Source of the DNA: a virus
Length of the DNA: 32,177 nt
IMG/VR virus record: IMGVR_UViG_3300037189_012564
Span: 1-32,177 of that record
Strand: one strand, 5' to 3'
Of the stretch, positions 7,986 through 15,774 are shown piece after piece. Numbering within the stretch: the first letter of the stretch is position 1; each line of letters starts with the position of its first letter. A program made the translations under genes and the position numbers. The notes under the pieces are model-generated. The model worked only from the letters and a program-made list of their open reading frames with translations, was not told the origin of the DNA and made no database searches.

Positions 7986-8410
7986 GCTGGCTGGCACCGG
8001 CTAGCGACCGCATCGCCGTCGAGCTCGGGGAGTGTCTGTGCCCAGGCGCTCCCCACACCGGCGGCGATACCGTCTGGCTTCGCAAGGCGCTGGACGTGGA
8101 TGGTGGCTTCGCCATCATCGGCATCATCAGCACGCCGGATGAGCGACCGCTCATCGAGCGGCTCGGTCGCGCCTATCTTCGGCATGGCATCGTGGCCTGG
8201 ACCTTCCTCGATGAGGATGGCCCGATTGCCTGCACGACCGAGAACATCGACCGGCTTGCGTGGAACGCATCCCTCCTCATGATCGCCAACGCGGCGGCCG
8301 ATGCATACGCGGAGAAGGTGCTTGGCCCTTTAGTGGAGACGGCGAGCGGGTCCTCGCCGAGTGGGCAGTCGGACGAGTCGACCTCAGCAACCCCGCCATC
8401 CTCGGAGTAG
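7982..8410 (+). CDS. Tail assembly chaperone, short (unshifted) product
   Basis: The GTG at 7982 overlaps the stop of the tail tube gene (GTGA) and yields 142 residues. It fits the lambda gpG-like tail assembly chaperone: a mostly helical body, then NIDRLAWNASLLMIANAAAD followed by AYAEKVLGPL, then a low-complexity Ser/Pro/Thr tail (about residues 118-142). A -1 slippery heptamer lies exactly at the junction of body and tail. Such proteins hold the tape measure protein until the tube polymerises and are usually absent from the virion. Confidence 0.82.
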   Translation: MSWLAPASDRIAVELGECLCPGAPHTGGDTVWLRKALDVDGGFAIIGIISTPDERPLIERLGRAYLRHGIVAWTFLDEDGPIACTTENIDRLAWNASLLMIANAAADAYAEKVLGPLVETASGSSPSGQSDESTSATPPSSE

Positions 8411-8601
8411 CACCGGAGGCCGTCATGGCTATTCACGACGCGACATATGCGACGCGGCCGGCGAGCTATACCGAGCTGCGGTGGCGCCTTCAGTTCCTGT
8501 ATGAGGAGCGCGTCGGCAAGCGCATCAGCGAGGCCCACCTCGCCGAAGAGGCGCAGGAAGAAGCCGCCCTTAGCCGTCTTCGCCATGTGACGGTCGCATG
8601 A
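7982..8601 (+). CDS. Tail assembly chaperone, frameshifted long product (gpG-T-like)
   Basis: A -1 slip at 8326-8332 joins the first 117 codons of the short product to the overlapping frame that ends at 8601, giving about 206 residues. The extension (SGDGERVLAEWAVGRVDLSN onward, then ELRWRLQFLYEERVGKRISEAHLAEE) has the Trp and coiled features of the T-like half in siphophage chaperones. It ends overlapping the tape measure start, as usual. An alternative is a separate 58-residue gene from the ATG at 8425, which has GGAGG five bases upstream. Both could be used. The slippery site makes the fusion more likely. Confidence 0.78.
8326..8358 (+). promoter_or_regulatory. -1 ribosomal frameshift site with hairpin
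   Basis: C-CCT-TTA (8326-8332) is a perfect X-XXY-YYZ heptamer in the reading frame of the chaperone gene. Eight bases further, GGCGAG (8341-8346) and CTCGCC (8353-8358) form a 6-bp stem with a six-base loop, a suitable stimulator at a suitable distance. Shifting by -1 enters exactly the frame that stays open to 8601. I infer function from this fit; efficiency cannot be read from sequence. Confidence 0.82.
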
Positions 8602-10361
8602 GCGCGCTGGCTCAGAGCGCAGAGCTCGTCGCGACGATCCGCCTCAAGGATGAGTTCACCGCCACCGGCAAGAAGGCCGAAGGCGAGATGAAGCGCCTTG
8701 AGAAGCAGACGTCTAGCCTTCGCAAGTCGACCGAGCGGCTTCAGCGCGCTGCGGGCACGACACTCAAGAACTCCTTCAAGGTCGCCGGCGTCGCCGCGGC
8801 CTTCCTCGCGTACAACATCAAGCAGGGCATCAACGAGCTCGTCGAGTGGGAAGACGCGCAGCTCCAGGTCACCGCCGCCATCAAGTCGACGAATGGCGCC
8901 GCGCACGTCTCGTCGCAGATGGTCGAAGACCTCGCGAAGAAGTACGCCGAGCTTGTCATGGCCGAAGACGACGTCATCCTCTCGGCCGAGTCGATCATCC
9001 TGCGCTACCCCAACGTCACCAAGAAGGCTTTCGAGCCTGCGCTCAAGGCGGCGCTCGACCTCGCCGCGGCTACCGGCAAGGACGTCACATCGGCCGCGCG
9101 CGATATGGCCCGGTCGCTCAACGATCCGGTCGCCGGCCTCTCGCGGCTCACGCGCCAGGGCGTCACCTTCACCGAAGGCGAGAAGAAGAAGATCGCCGCG
9201 CTCGTCGAGTCCGGCAAGCGGTTCCGAGCGCAGACCATCATCCTCGACAAGGTCAATCAGCAGTTCGGCGGCACCGCGCAGAAGGCGAGCGAAGGCTACC
9301 GCGGCTCGATGGTGCGGCTCAACAAGGCCATCAAGAACCTACAGCAGGCGCTAGCAGCACCGCTTATCAAGCCGCTTGAGCGGATCGCTCGGGCGCTTGG
9401 TGACTTCGCCAACAAGCCCGAGATCGCGCAGGGGCTAACTGACTTCGGCAACGCCCTGGCGTCCTTCGTCACCGACGAGAACCTTACCAAGGCGACCGAC
9501 GCGCTCAGCGAAGGCTTCCAGTTCGTCAAGAATCTCGACTGGAAGGCAATCGGCACCGGCTTCCAAACGACCGCCGACATCGCGAGCAAGTCTGTCGCGC
9601 TCTTCAAGAGCCTCCCGCCCGGCGTCCAGTCGGCGCTCGTGACGCTCCTCGCCGCGAACAAGCTCACCGGCGGTCTCGTTGGCGATGTCTTCAAGGGTCT
9701 TGGCGGCCTCGTCCTCAACAACCTCAAGACGATCACGGCGGCTAACGTAACGGTCATCGGGACGAACGTGACCAATAGGCCTGATGCCGCGACGACACCA
9801 TCGGTCGCCGCAGCCGTGACCGCAGTCATCCCAGTTATCGCGTGGGACCTCTTCTTCCGCAAGCCGGTTGAGGATGCCGTACAAGGCGCGCTCGGCAAGC
9901 GGGGACCGTTGGACCTCGGCGGCGAGTCGCTCATGGGACCGGGAAAGACGCTATCGAGGCGAGATGTGCGCCGTGCCTTCCTCGGCTTCGATAATCCGTT
10001 CTTCAACTCGCCGACGCGCCAAGGCGGAACGTTTGGCGGGTCAACCCTTGCGCCCTCGTTCCCCAACTCCAACGCCCTGCGCGACCAGTTCACGACGCTC
10101 GCGAACACCCTTTCGAGGCAGGGCAAGCTTACGGATGATCATTACGTCGACCTTGCCAACTCGGTCGCCAATGGGACCAAGACGTACAGGCAGGCGGTCA
10201 AGGAGCTTCGCGGCATCAAGGGTGCGCAGGGAGAGGTCAAGGACGCTATCAAGGGCATCAAGTACCAGTTCACCCTCAAGCCCTCGGTGACCATCTCCGC
10301 GTCTGCTACGGGCAACGCCATCACCTTTGCCGCTAACGGGCAGCGGCTTGAGATTCGCTAG
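8598..10361 (+). CDS. Tail tape measure protein
   Basis: This 587-residue protein starts at an ATG overlapping the chaperone frame. It opens with a long charged helix (KDEFTATGKKAEGEMKRLEK onward), then a hydrophobic segment (FKVAGVAAAFLAYN) and a central alpha-rich region with RLTRQGVTFTEGEKKKI, a pattern common in tape measure proteins. A second hydrophobic stretch (VAAAVTAVIPVIAWDLFF) lies near residue 410. At about 0.15 nm per residue it would give a short tail, near 90 nm. No peptidase or lysozyme domain is apparent. Confidence 0.88.
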   Translation: MSALAQSAELVATIRLKDEFTATGKKAEGEMKRLEKQTSSLRKSTERLQRAAGTTLKNSFKVAGVAAAFLAYNIKQGINELVEWEDAQLQVTAAIKSTNGAAHVSSQMVEDLAKKYAELVMAEDDVILSAESIILRYPNVTKKAFEPALKAALDLAAATGKDVTSAARDMARSLNDPVAGLSRLTRQGVTFTEGEKKKIAALVESGKRFRAQTIILDKVNQQFGGTAQKASEGYRGSMVRLNKAIKNLQQALAAPLIKPLERIARALGDFANKPEIAQGLTDFGNALASFVTDENLTKATDALSEGFQFVKNLDWKAIGTGFQTTADIASKSVALFKSLPPGVQSALVTLLAANKLTGGLVGDVFKGLGGLVLNNLKTITAANVTVIGTNVTNRPDAATTPSVAAAVTAVIPVIAWDLFFRKPVEDAVQGALGKRGPLDLGGESLMGPGKTLSRRDVRRAFLGFDNPFFNSPTRQGGTFGGSTLAPSFPNSNALRDQFTTLANTLSRQGKLTDDHYVDLANSVANGTKTYRQAVKELRGIKGAQGEVKDAIKGIKYQFTLKPSVTISASATGNAITFAANGQRLEIR

Positions 10362-11923
10362 TGCCGCTCGAATGGACCATTGGCGGGGTGGACAAGTCCG
10401 ATAGCGTCCGCTATGAAGGCTGGACGCTCGCCGAGATGGCGCAGCGCGGGCAGGTCGGCGCCGCGACCACGATCATCGACGATGTCCTCGGCACGTATCT
10501 TCCTCCCGCCCAGAAGGCGGTGACGGTCAACGAGTCGAGCGCCACGCCTAACCGCGTCTTCACCGGCTACGTCGCCGAGCGCACGACCTCGGATTTCCAG
10601 ATGCCGCCGGGTCAGCGCCAATGGACGGTGACCTTCGAGGATCTGAACGTCCTCCTTGACGACCGCATCGTCGGCCCGAACGGCAACCGTCCCGCGGAGT
10701 CGGACCGCGAGCGCATCCTATGGCTTCTCTCCGACCTGTCGATGGGGCCAATCACCTCGGGCGTCATCCACGCGGCGAGCGACAACGTCGACATGGATGC
10801 GGTCGACTACCGAGGCAAGCGGCCGCGCGACGTCCTCGAAGATTGCTCGCAGAAGTCGGGATGCAACTACTTCGTCTATGACCATAGCGCGAGCGGGACC
10901 ACCCTCGCGCCCAAGCTCTTCTACGATCTCGGCAGCAACGGGACGCTACCGTCGACGCTGTACCTCTCCGACAGCGCGGCAGACGTCGACAGCACGACCG
11001 TCTTCGGCGTCCAGGGCGTCGAGTACTCGTACGACCCCAGCCGCGTCTACTCGCGCGTGCGCGTGCGCTACAAGCAGGGCAGCACGACTCAGGTCAACGA
11101 CATCACCGGCTCAAACTTCCGCGTCCGCGAGGTGTACAAGCGGTACATGCGGACCAAGACCGAGCCGAAGGCCATCCAGCAGGCGACCAAGTGGTTGAGC
11201 CATGCGGCGACCGAGCAGCGGTCGCTCCATGTGTCGGTCGTCTTGCCGGCCGCGTCGGTCAACCTCATCCGCGCGGGCATGAGCATCGGCATCAAGCTCA
11301 CCCGCCACGGCATGACGGGCTACGAGTCCTGGCGCATCACGGGCCGCTACGTCCGGCCGCTCAACGACGTCACCTACGTCGTCGACCTTGACCTCAAGGA
11401 CAAGATCAAGCCGACGCGCTGGCAGGAAGGGCCGGACGTCTCGGTCGACGAAGAGTTCAGCAACGCGACCAACGTCTCGACCCCGGACGCCGCGGGCGTC
11501 ACCATCGACGCCGACAGCATCACCGTCCGCAACGGCTCCGGCACGGTCGTCATCGACGGCTCATCCGCCTTCTGGTCGATCCTCGCAAGCGGCTCGATCA
11601 CGCTTCCCGAGGCGCGCAACAACAAGGGCGTCCAGAAGAAGTCGCTGGAAGTGACCATCCCCAACGTCACGACCGATCCGGTGACGTGGTTCGCGGCCAG
11701 CGGGCCGATGCGCGACGGCACGGGCAACTGGGGCCAGTTCCTGCCGATGCTAGAGATGAGCGCCAGCGGCGTCATCCTGCGCGCCATCCAAGGCCGCTCA
11801 CGCTATGCGTCCGGCACCGGCTCCAACATCCGCATCGCCATCCAGGTCACGCGCTTCAGCACCACGACCGTCGAGCCGACCCAGACCGTGAAGTATTGGG
11901 TCATGGACAAGAGGAGCATCTGA
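10361..11923 (+). CDS. Minor tail protein, tail hub/baseplate-like
   Basis: A GTG sharing its first base with the stop of the tape measure gene starts a 520-residue protein. The first 350 residues (PLEWTIGGVDKSDSVRYEGW, later FTGYVAERTT, TVTFEDLNVLLDD, RPRDVLEDCSQKSGCNYFVY) resemble the hub proteins that follow the tape measure in siphophages (Tal or gp27-like fold, with repeated beta barrels). From about 375 the protein becomes Ser/Gly/Thr-rich (ITVRNGSGTVVIDG) and ends in a beta-rich domain like those of tip proteins. No enzyme motif is seen. Function as the tail hub is inferred from position and fold pattern. Confidence 0.72.
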   Translation: MPLEWTIGGVDKSDSVRYEGWTLAEMAQRGQVGAATTIIDDVLGTYLPPAQKAVTVNESSATPNRVFTGYVAERTTSDFQMPPGQRQWTVTFEDLNVLLDDRIVGPNGNRPAESDRERILWLLSDLSMGPITSGVIHAASDNVDMDAVDYRGKRPRDVLEDCSQKSGCNYFVYDHSASGTTLAPKLFYDLGSNGTLPSTLYLSDSAADVDSTTVFGVQGVEYSYDPSRVYSRVRVRYKQGSTTQVNDITGSNFRVREVYKRYMRTKTEPKAIQQATKWLSHAATEQRSLHVSVVLPAASVNLIRAGMSIGIKLTRHGMTGYESWRITGRYVRPLNDVTYVVDLDLKDKIKPTRWQEGPDVSVDEEFSNATNVSTPDAAGVTIDADSITVRNGSGTVVIDGSSAFWSILASGSITLPEARNNKGVQKKSLEVTIPNVTTDPVTWFAASGPMRDGTGNWGQFLPMLEMSASGVILRAIQGRSRYASGTGSNIRIAIQVTRFSTTTVEPTQTVKYWVMDKRSI

Positions 11924-13158
11924 TGCCCGACATCGACGACCCGTTCCTCGAAGAGCTCGAACCAGTCGCCACGCAACAGGGCATCGACGTTCCTGGCTCG
12001 CGCTCCGGATTCAGCGACTTCATCAACTTTGGCATCTTCAACGGCAACTTTCGCGTCGGTCCGCCGCAGGCCGCGAGCAACATCGACGTCGCGTCATCGC
12101 TCGCTGGATCGAACTTCCTGCCCGGTTGGCGCTTCGTCCAGTCGTCAAACACGACCATTACGGGCAGCGTGGTTGCATCGACGATGACCGCGTCTGGGTC
12201 CAACTTCCGCTTTACCATCGACCCGTCGGCCACGGTCGGCGATAAGGCCTATCTCGAACAGATCGTCGATATCGGCGGCAGCGCGACCGGCGACGCCGGC
12301 GGATTGCTTCGCGTCACTGGACGCTCTTCCTACACGACGAGCGGCGCCATCTGGGTCGCCACGCAGTACCTCGCCGGCGATGGATCGGTTCGCGGCATGC
12401 CTGCGGAGCAGGTCAAGGTAGGTACGTTCAGCACGCTTGAGACGCTTATCCCTACCGGCTATCAGGCGTGGTCATTCGATACGACGCCAGACGAAGACCC
12501 GCCACCGGCAGGAGCGCGGTACATGCGCTACCGCATCGTCAGCTCGCCATCCACCGCGTCGGCTGGTAGCACGGTCGACATCTACGATGTGCGCCGAGAG
12601 CGTGCGGTGACCAACCTCCGGCTGACGGATCGTGGGCGGACCGGCATCAACGCGCTCTTCGACGTCTACTCGTCCGGCTCCAATCTCTTCTGGCAACCGA
12701 CGTCGACCACAACCGGCGCAACCACGGTCAAGCGGCTCCTCAACGCGCAGCTGGTTCCGGTGATGTTCTCGCTGGTCAACGTGCCGGCCAATGCCACGAC
12801 CGATATGCAACTGTGGGGCGACACCGCGCTCGGTCTTGCGACGCCGCGCATCGGCGTTCCATGGGGCGGATGGATCGTCGGATGCAGCTACCGCACGTCA
12901 GCCGTCCCGACCGCTGGCGGTGGCACGGCGCTGCGCATTCGCGTCCAGCTTGGCGGCACGACCCAATGGACGCCCTTTACCCTCTCCGGTAGCGGCCTGG
13001 AAGCGACCAACGATGCCAAGAGCGTCGACGTGGGAACCTACACCTACACGGCGAACCAGCAACTCGGGGTAGCCATCGAAACGAGCGCGGGCTATACGCC
13101 GACGACCGCGGACATGGCCGTTGTCGTGTGGGTCGCCGTGAAGTACGACGGAGCGTAG
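11923..13158 (+). CDS. Tail tip protein, possible receptor-binding protein
   Basis: The ATG at 11923 overlaps the previous stop and has GAGGAG upstream; the longer in-frame reading from 11686 is rejected. The 411-residue product starts acidic (PDIDDPFLEELEPV), then IFNGNFRVG and NFLPGWRFVQSSNTTITG. That layout of asparagine followed by a jelly-roll resembles carbohydrate-binding or discoidin-like modules found in tail tips and adhesins. The C-terminal half (VPVMFSLVNVPANATTDMQL onward) is another beta-sandwich-like domain. Receptor binding is inferred only from position and domain type. Confidence 0.6.
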   Translation: MPDIDDPFLEELEPVATQQGIDVPGSRSGFSDFINFGIFNGNFRVGPPQAASNIDVASSLAGSNFLPGWRFVQSSNTTITGSVVASTMTASGSNFRFTIDPSATVGDKAYLEQIVDIGGSATGDAGGLLRVTGRSSYTTSGAIWVATQYLAGDGSVRGMPAEQVKVGTFSTLETLIPTGYQAWSFDTTPDEDPPPAGARYMRYRIVSSPSTASAGSTVDIYDVRRERAVTNLRLTDRGRTGINALFDVYSSGSNLFWQPTSTTTGATTVKRLLNAQLVPVMFSLVNVPANATTDMQLWGDTALGLATPRIGVPWGGWIVGCSYRTSAVPTAGGGTALRIRVQLGGTTQWTPFTLSGSGLEATNDAKSVDVGTYTYTANQQLGVAIETSAGYTPTTADMAVVVWVAVKYDGA

Positions 13159-13160
13159 GC

Positions 13161-13559
13161 ATGGCCGTTTCCTTCATGCTCGCCTGGGATGAGTTCGGAC
13201 ACGTCATCGCGACGTGCGAGCAGCTCGTCGGCACGTCGCCGGAAGGCGTGCGCGGCTTCGTCGACGCCGAGGCGCACGAGCGCGGCGGCGAGCGCATGCG
13301 GCGGCTATGGAACGTCAATGGCGCGGTCGGCTCGGGATCGTGGCCCGAGTTCCTCGGCGGCAAGGCGCACGACTTCGACGTCATCCTTGATGGCGATGGA
13401 CTGCCGCTTATCACGGCGCTCGTTCACCGGCGCAGCGGCCACATCCGCGAACGATCCGCCATCGAGGCGGCGCTCGCCGTGGAAGGCGCTTCACGGTGGC
13501 GCATCTGCGGCACGCCGTCGGAGCCGTTGCAGGTCGACGACGAGGGGCGTACAATCTAG
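13161..13559 (+). CDS. Unknown protein at the end of the tail operon
   Basis: The 132-residue product begins at the ATG at 13161, two bases after the previous stop. I do not recognise it. It is soluble and mixed alpha/beta: a helix around SPEGVRGFVDAEAHERGGER, then KAHDFDVILDGDGLPLITAL and RSAIEAALAVEGASRW. Being the last gene before the late terminator, it may be a tail accessory or a moron-like gene. Its stop codon overlaps a TACAAT box (13550-13555). Confidence 0.65.
   Translation: MAVSFMLAWDEFGHVIATCEQLVGTSPEGVRGFVDAEAHERGGERMRRLWNVNGAVGSGSWPEFLGGKAHDFDVILDGDGLPLITALVHRRSGHIRERSAIEAALAVEGASRWRICGTPSEPLQVDDEGRTI
13550..13555 (+). promoter_or_regulatory. -10-like box before the late terminator
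   Basis: TACAAT directly precedes the stop codon of the last tail gene, about 26 bases before the terminator stem. No clear -35 is visible. It is another instance of the -10-like box plus hairpin pattern of this genome. Confidence 0.3.
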
Positions 13560-13580
13560 GAGCTTCTCCTCCTCGCTCTG

Positions 13581-13612
13581 ACGACCCCGGCTTCGGCCGG
13601 GGTCGTTGGTTT
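13581..13612 (+). terminator. Rho-independent terminator ending the late operon
   Basis: ACGACCCCGGC (13581-13591), loop TTCG, then GCCGGGGTCGT (13596-13606) form a perfect 11-bp stem with a very stable UUCG loop, followed by TGGTTT. It separates the structural block from the consensus promoter at 13631. Confidence 0.88.
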
Positions 13613-13625
13613 CTGCGGCGCGCGC

Positions 13626-13641
13626 TACCGTTGACACGGTA
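13626..13641. promoter_or_regulatory. Inverted repeat over the -35 box (operator candidate)
   Basis: TACCG (13626-13630) and CGGTA (13637-13641) flank the TTGACA hexamer exactly, giving TACCG-TTGACA-CGGTA. A protein bound here would block the main promoter. The small HTH gene directly downstream is one candidate binder. This is inference from symmetry and position. Confidence 0.45.
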
Positions 13642-13659
13642 ATCGTGGGCGTGTATAAT
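13631..13659 (+). promoter_or_regulatory. Consensus sigma-70-type promoter of the early operon
   Basis: TTGACA (13631-13636), a 17-base spacer, then TATAAT (13654-13659) match both consensus hexamers at the ideal distance. Transcription would start near 13666 and read the helix-turn-helix gene and the replication block. It lies just after the late terminator. It is the only perfect promoter I find in the window, so it is probably the main early promoter, used by host polymerase on entry. Confidence 0.9.
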
Positions 13660-13667
13660 GCACCCGT

Positions 13668-13684
13668 ACCGGCACGTCGCCGGT
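13668..13684 (+). promoter_or_regulatory. Leader hairpin / second inverted repeat before the HTH gene
   Basis: ACCGGC (13668-13673) and GCCGGT (13679-13684) form a 6-bp inverted repeat near the likely transcript start and just before the AGGAGG site (13688-13693). It could be an operator or a 5' mRNA hairpin that tunes translation. Function unknown. Confidence 0.4.
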
Positions 13685-13700
13685 CCCAGGAGGTGCGTGA

Positions 13701-13883
13701 ATGGTCACGCTCAAGGAAGCCGGTGAGGCGCTCGGTATTTCGGCCGGGACCCTTCGGTCGCAGATCCGCAATGGTGCCATCCAGGGCACCAAGGTCGGCC
13801 CGGTCTGGACGCTTGATGAGCAGACGGTCGAGGCTTACCGCACCCGCTCGCTCGGCCGGCGCTTCGGCCGAGACCCGAAGTAA
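13701..13883 (+). CDS. Small helix-turn-helix DNA-binding protein (excisionase/MerR-like)
   Basis: This 60-residue protein has AGGAGG seven bases before its ATG. MVTLKEAGEALGISAGTLRS followed by QIRNGAIQGTKVGPVWTL is the short winged HTH typical of excisionase and MerR-like HTH_17 proteins: helix, recognition helix, then a two-strand wing. The basic C-terminus is GRRFGRDPK. It is the first gene of the early operon, so it may regulate the phage switch or its own promoter. As no integrase is present, a role in excision is unlikely. Confidence 0.82.
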   Translation: MVTLKEAGEALGISAGTLRSQIRNGAIQGTKVGPVWTLDEQTVEAYRTRSLGRRFGRDPK

Positions 13884-13899
13884 GGGGAGGAGGAGAAGC

Positions 13900-14172
13900 A
13901 TGGAACCCCGAACCGAGGCAGGCCGCGAGGCGGTCGCCCGCTTGCTGCATCTCATCGAGCTCGCCAAGGCAGACGCCGACCAGGCGCTCATCGAGCATGG
14001 CGCCGAGTCGCCTTCCTATCTCGTCTGCCGCGGCATCATCGTCGGCTACGAGTCGGCGCTCTGGTCGGTCCGCTTCGACCTGCAGCTCGTCGAGATCGAG
14101 GCGGCATCATTGGGCAGCGACATCTACAAGGCCGATCCGCGCCGCGTCATCATCATCAACGGTGCCGCATGA
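13900..14172 (+). CDS. Unknown small helical protein
   Basis: GGGGAGGAGGAG before the ATG at 13900 gives a strong ribosome site and a 90-residue product; the longer reading from 13606 is rejected because it crosses the promoter. The protein is nearly all helical (REAVARLLHLIELAKADADQ, then a second helix around residues 58-70) and ends in RRVIIINGAA. I do not recognise a family. It overlaps the next gene (ATGA), so it may be a partner of the recombination nuclease that follows. Confidence 0.7.
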   Translation: MEPRTEAGREAVARLLHLIELAKADADQALIEHGAESPSYLVCRGIIVGYESALWSVRFDLQLVEIEAASLGSDIYKADPRRVIIINGAA

Positions 14173-14996
14173 GCCGGGCCGAGCAGTCCGCGGCGCTCGC
14201 TGCGCGCGATCCGCGGCAGTTCCTCTCGAAGTCCTTCATGGTCGGCGCCGAGCTCTGCGGCGAGCGGGCGCATCTCGACCTCAACCGGCCGCGCCCGTTC
14301 CGCATGAATGAGGCGGTCCTCTTCGGCAAGGCCATCGACGTCGGCGTCGAGGCGCTCATCGAGTCGGCGCGCAAGGGCACGCCGAGCGTCGCCTTCGCCG
14401 CGCACGAGGCCGAGCTGGTCATGCTGGATCACGACGAGGCGCTCTGGCCAGCCATCGAGGATGTCGACCTCGCGCTCAAGGCGTTCCTGCCCTATATCGA
14501 GCAGTTCGACATGGTCGACATGGTCACCCAGCCGCACATCCGCGCGGACGTGGCGGGTATCGACTTGACGCTCGACTGTCACCCGGACGTCATGGGGCGG
14601 GACGGTTCCATCATCGATATCAAGACCGCCAGGCGGGCCAAGGAAGCCGACGCAGCGGCCCGCTCCTACCTTGAGCTTGGCGCCTACGTCCTCGCCGCGG
14701 AAGCCGCGAGCGATACCCGCGTCGGCTGGGTCGCTTACATGACGTGGGTGCGGACGAAGACGCCCTACTGGCAGGTCGTCGACTTCGAGGTCACCGACGA
14801 GTTTCGGCGCCGTGCAAAGGAGCGCATCCGGCGCTACGCTGACGCGGTCAAGGCTGACGTGCGGGCCAATGCCGAAAGGGCGGCAGACCCGATCAACGTG
14901 AGCTTCCCCAATGGTCCGGCGTTCCCGAGCCTGTGCGGCGGATGCGCCCACGCTCCGAAGAACGGCGGCGCCTGCACCATCACCGAGGAGGTCTAG
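14169..14996 (+). CDS. Cas4/RecB-like PD-(D/E)XK exonuclease with Fe-S cysteines
   Basis: The 275-residue protein shows a PD-(D/E)XK core: HPD (138-140), then IIDIKTA with D150 and K152. Four cysteines are placed as in Cas4 and AddB, one near the N-terminus (C30) and three at the C-terminus (C256, C259, C269), the known arrangement for a 4Fe-4S cluster that closes the nuclease. Such enzymes resect DNA ends. The next gene is a DdrA/Erf-like annealing protein, so the two probably form a phage recombination pair comparable in role to lambda Exo and Beta. Residues are read directly; the iron-sulfur cluster is inferred. Confidence 0.85.
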   Translation: MSRAEQSAALAARDPRQFLSKSFMVGAELCGERAHLDLNRPRPFRMNEAVLFGKAIDVGVEALIESARKGTPSVAFAAHEAELVMLDHDEALWPAIEDVDLALKAFLPYIEQFDMVDMVTQPHIRADVAGIDLTLDCHPDVMGRDGSIIDIKTARRAKEADAAARSYLELGAYVLAAEAASDTRVGWVAYMTWVRTKTPYWQVVDFEVTDEFRRRAKERIRRYADAVKADVRANAERAADPINVSFPNGPAFPSLCGGCAHAPKNGGACTITEEV

Positions 14997-14998
14997 CA

Positions 14999-15613
14999 AT
15001 GGCAAAGGAGTTCGCGAGCGACTACATCGACGTCGCCACGCGCATCAACGAGGCGAAGGCGGTCTACCCGGAGCTCACGCTCCAGGCCGAGATCGTCGCC
15101 ATCGACGACAACCGCGTCGTCATGCGTGCTTTCGCGTATCGCAGCGCCGACGATCCGCGGCCCGGCATCGGGCACGCCTGGGAGGTCATCCCCGGCCGGA
15201 CGCCCTACACCCGCGGGTCGGAACTGATGGTCTGTGAGACCAGCGCATGGGGTCGCGCTCTGGCCGCTCTGGGCATCGCGACGAGAAACGGCATCGCCAG
15301 CCGCGAAGAGGTCGAGGCGGCCCAGTCACGCCAGTCCGCGCCTATCGAGGCGCCACGGCCCGCAAATCGGCCTCAGACGGTCACCGGCGACGGTCTGACG
15401 GTCGGGCAAGCGATGGATGCGCTGAAGATGGCCGGCATCGAGCGCAACGCCGTCTCGGAAGCGGGCAAGCGGATCGCCGGAACCTGGTCGCTCAAGGAGA
15501 TGACGCCGCAGCAACGCGCCGCGGTCGTCGCCGAGCTCACCGGCCTTGTGCCGGTCGAGTCCGAGCCGGTCGCCGGGTCGTCCGCGGCCGACTTCGACGA
15601 TGTGCCGTTCTGA
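14999..15613 (+). CDS. Single-strand annealing protein, DdrA/Erf-like, with SSB-like tail
   Basis: GAGGAGG precedes the ATG at 14999; the product has 204 residues. The N-terminal domain (YIDVATRINEAKAVYPELTL onward) and the motif CETSAWGRALAALG (79-92) match the Rad52-superfamily annealing proteins of the DdrA/Erf type found in many high-GC phages. A Pro/Ala-rich linker (about 106-130) leads to a small helical domain, and the last residues ADFDDVPF copy the acidic, Phe-ending tip of bacterial SSB, which recruits repair proteins. It probably anneals strands made single by the Cas4-like nuclease upstream. Confidence 0.82.
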   Translation: MAKEFASDYIDVATRINEAKAVYPELTLQAEIVAIDDNRVVMRAFAYRSADDPRPGIGHAWEVIPGRTPYTRGSELMVCETSAWGRALAALGIATRNGIASREEVEAAQSRQSAPIEAPRPANRPQTVTGDGLTVGQAMDALKMAGIERNAVSEAGKRIAGTWSLKEMTPQQRAAVVAELTGLVPVESEPVAGSSAADFDDVPF

Positions 15614-15774
15614 TGGTCATTTGGTGCACCGGGGGCCGCGCTCGCTGCGCGGTCCTCGTCGCCCACGATTGCCGGGTCAAGGCTCGGCAGCGTCGGGCGA
15701 CTGCCATGGCGTTCATCGCCGCGCAGGCCATCGTGGTCGGTCTCGCGGTCATCATCGGGAGCGCGCGAGCATGA
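15613..15774 (+). CDS. Small membrane protein, unknown
   Basis: A 53-residue product starts at the ATG sharing a base with the previous stop. It has three cysteines and a very basic stretch (RVKARQRR) before one hydrophobic helix (MAFIAAQAIVVGLAVIIG). This looks like a single-pass small membrane protein. Overlaps on both sides (TGATG, ATGA) support real translation. Function unknown. Confidence 0.55.
   Translation: MVIWCTGGRARCAVLVAHDCRVKARQRRATAMAFIAAQAIVVGLAVIIGSARA

Noticed and set aside
13701-13883. Excisionase role for the small HTH protein
   Set aside because: No integrase or attachment site is visible in the complete circle, so a general regulator is the safer reading.
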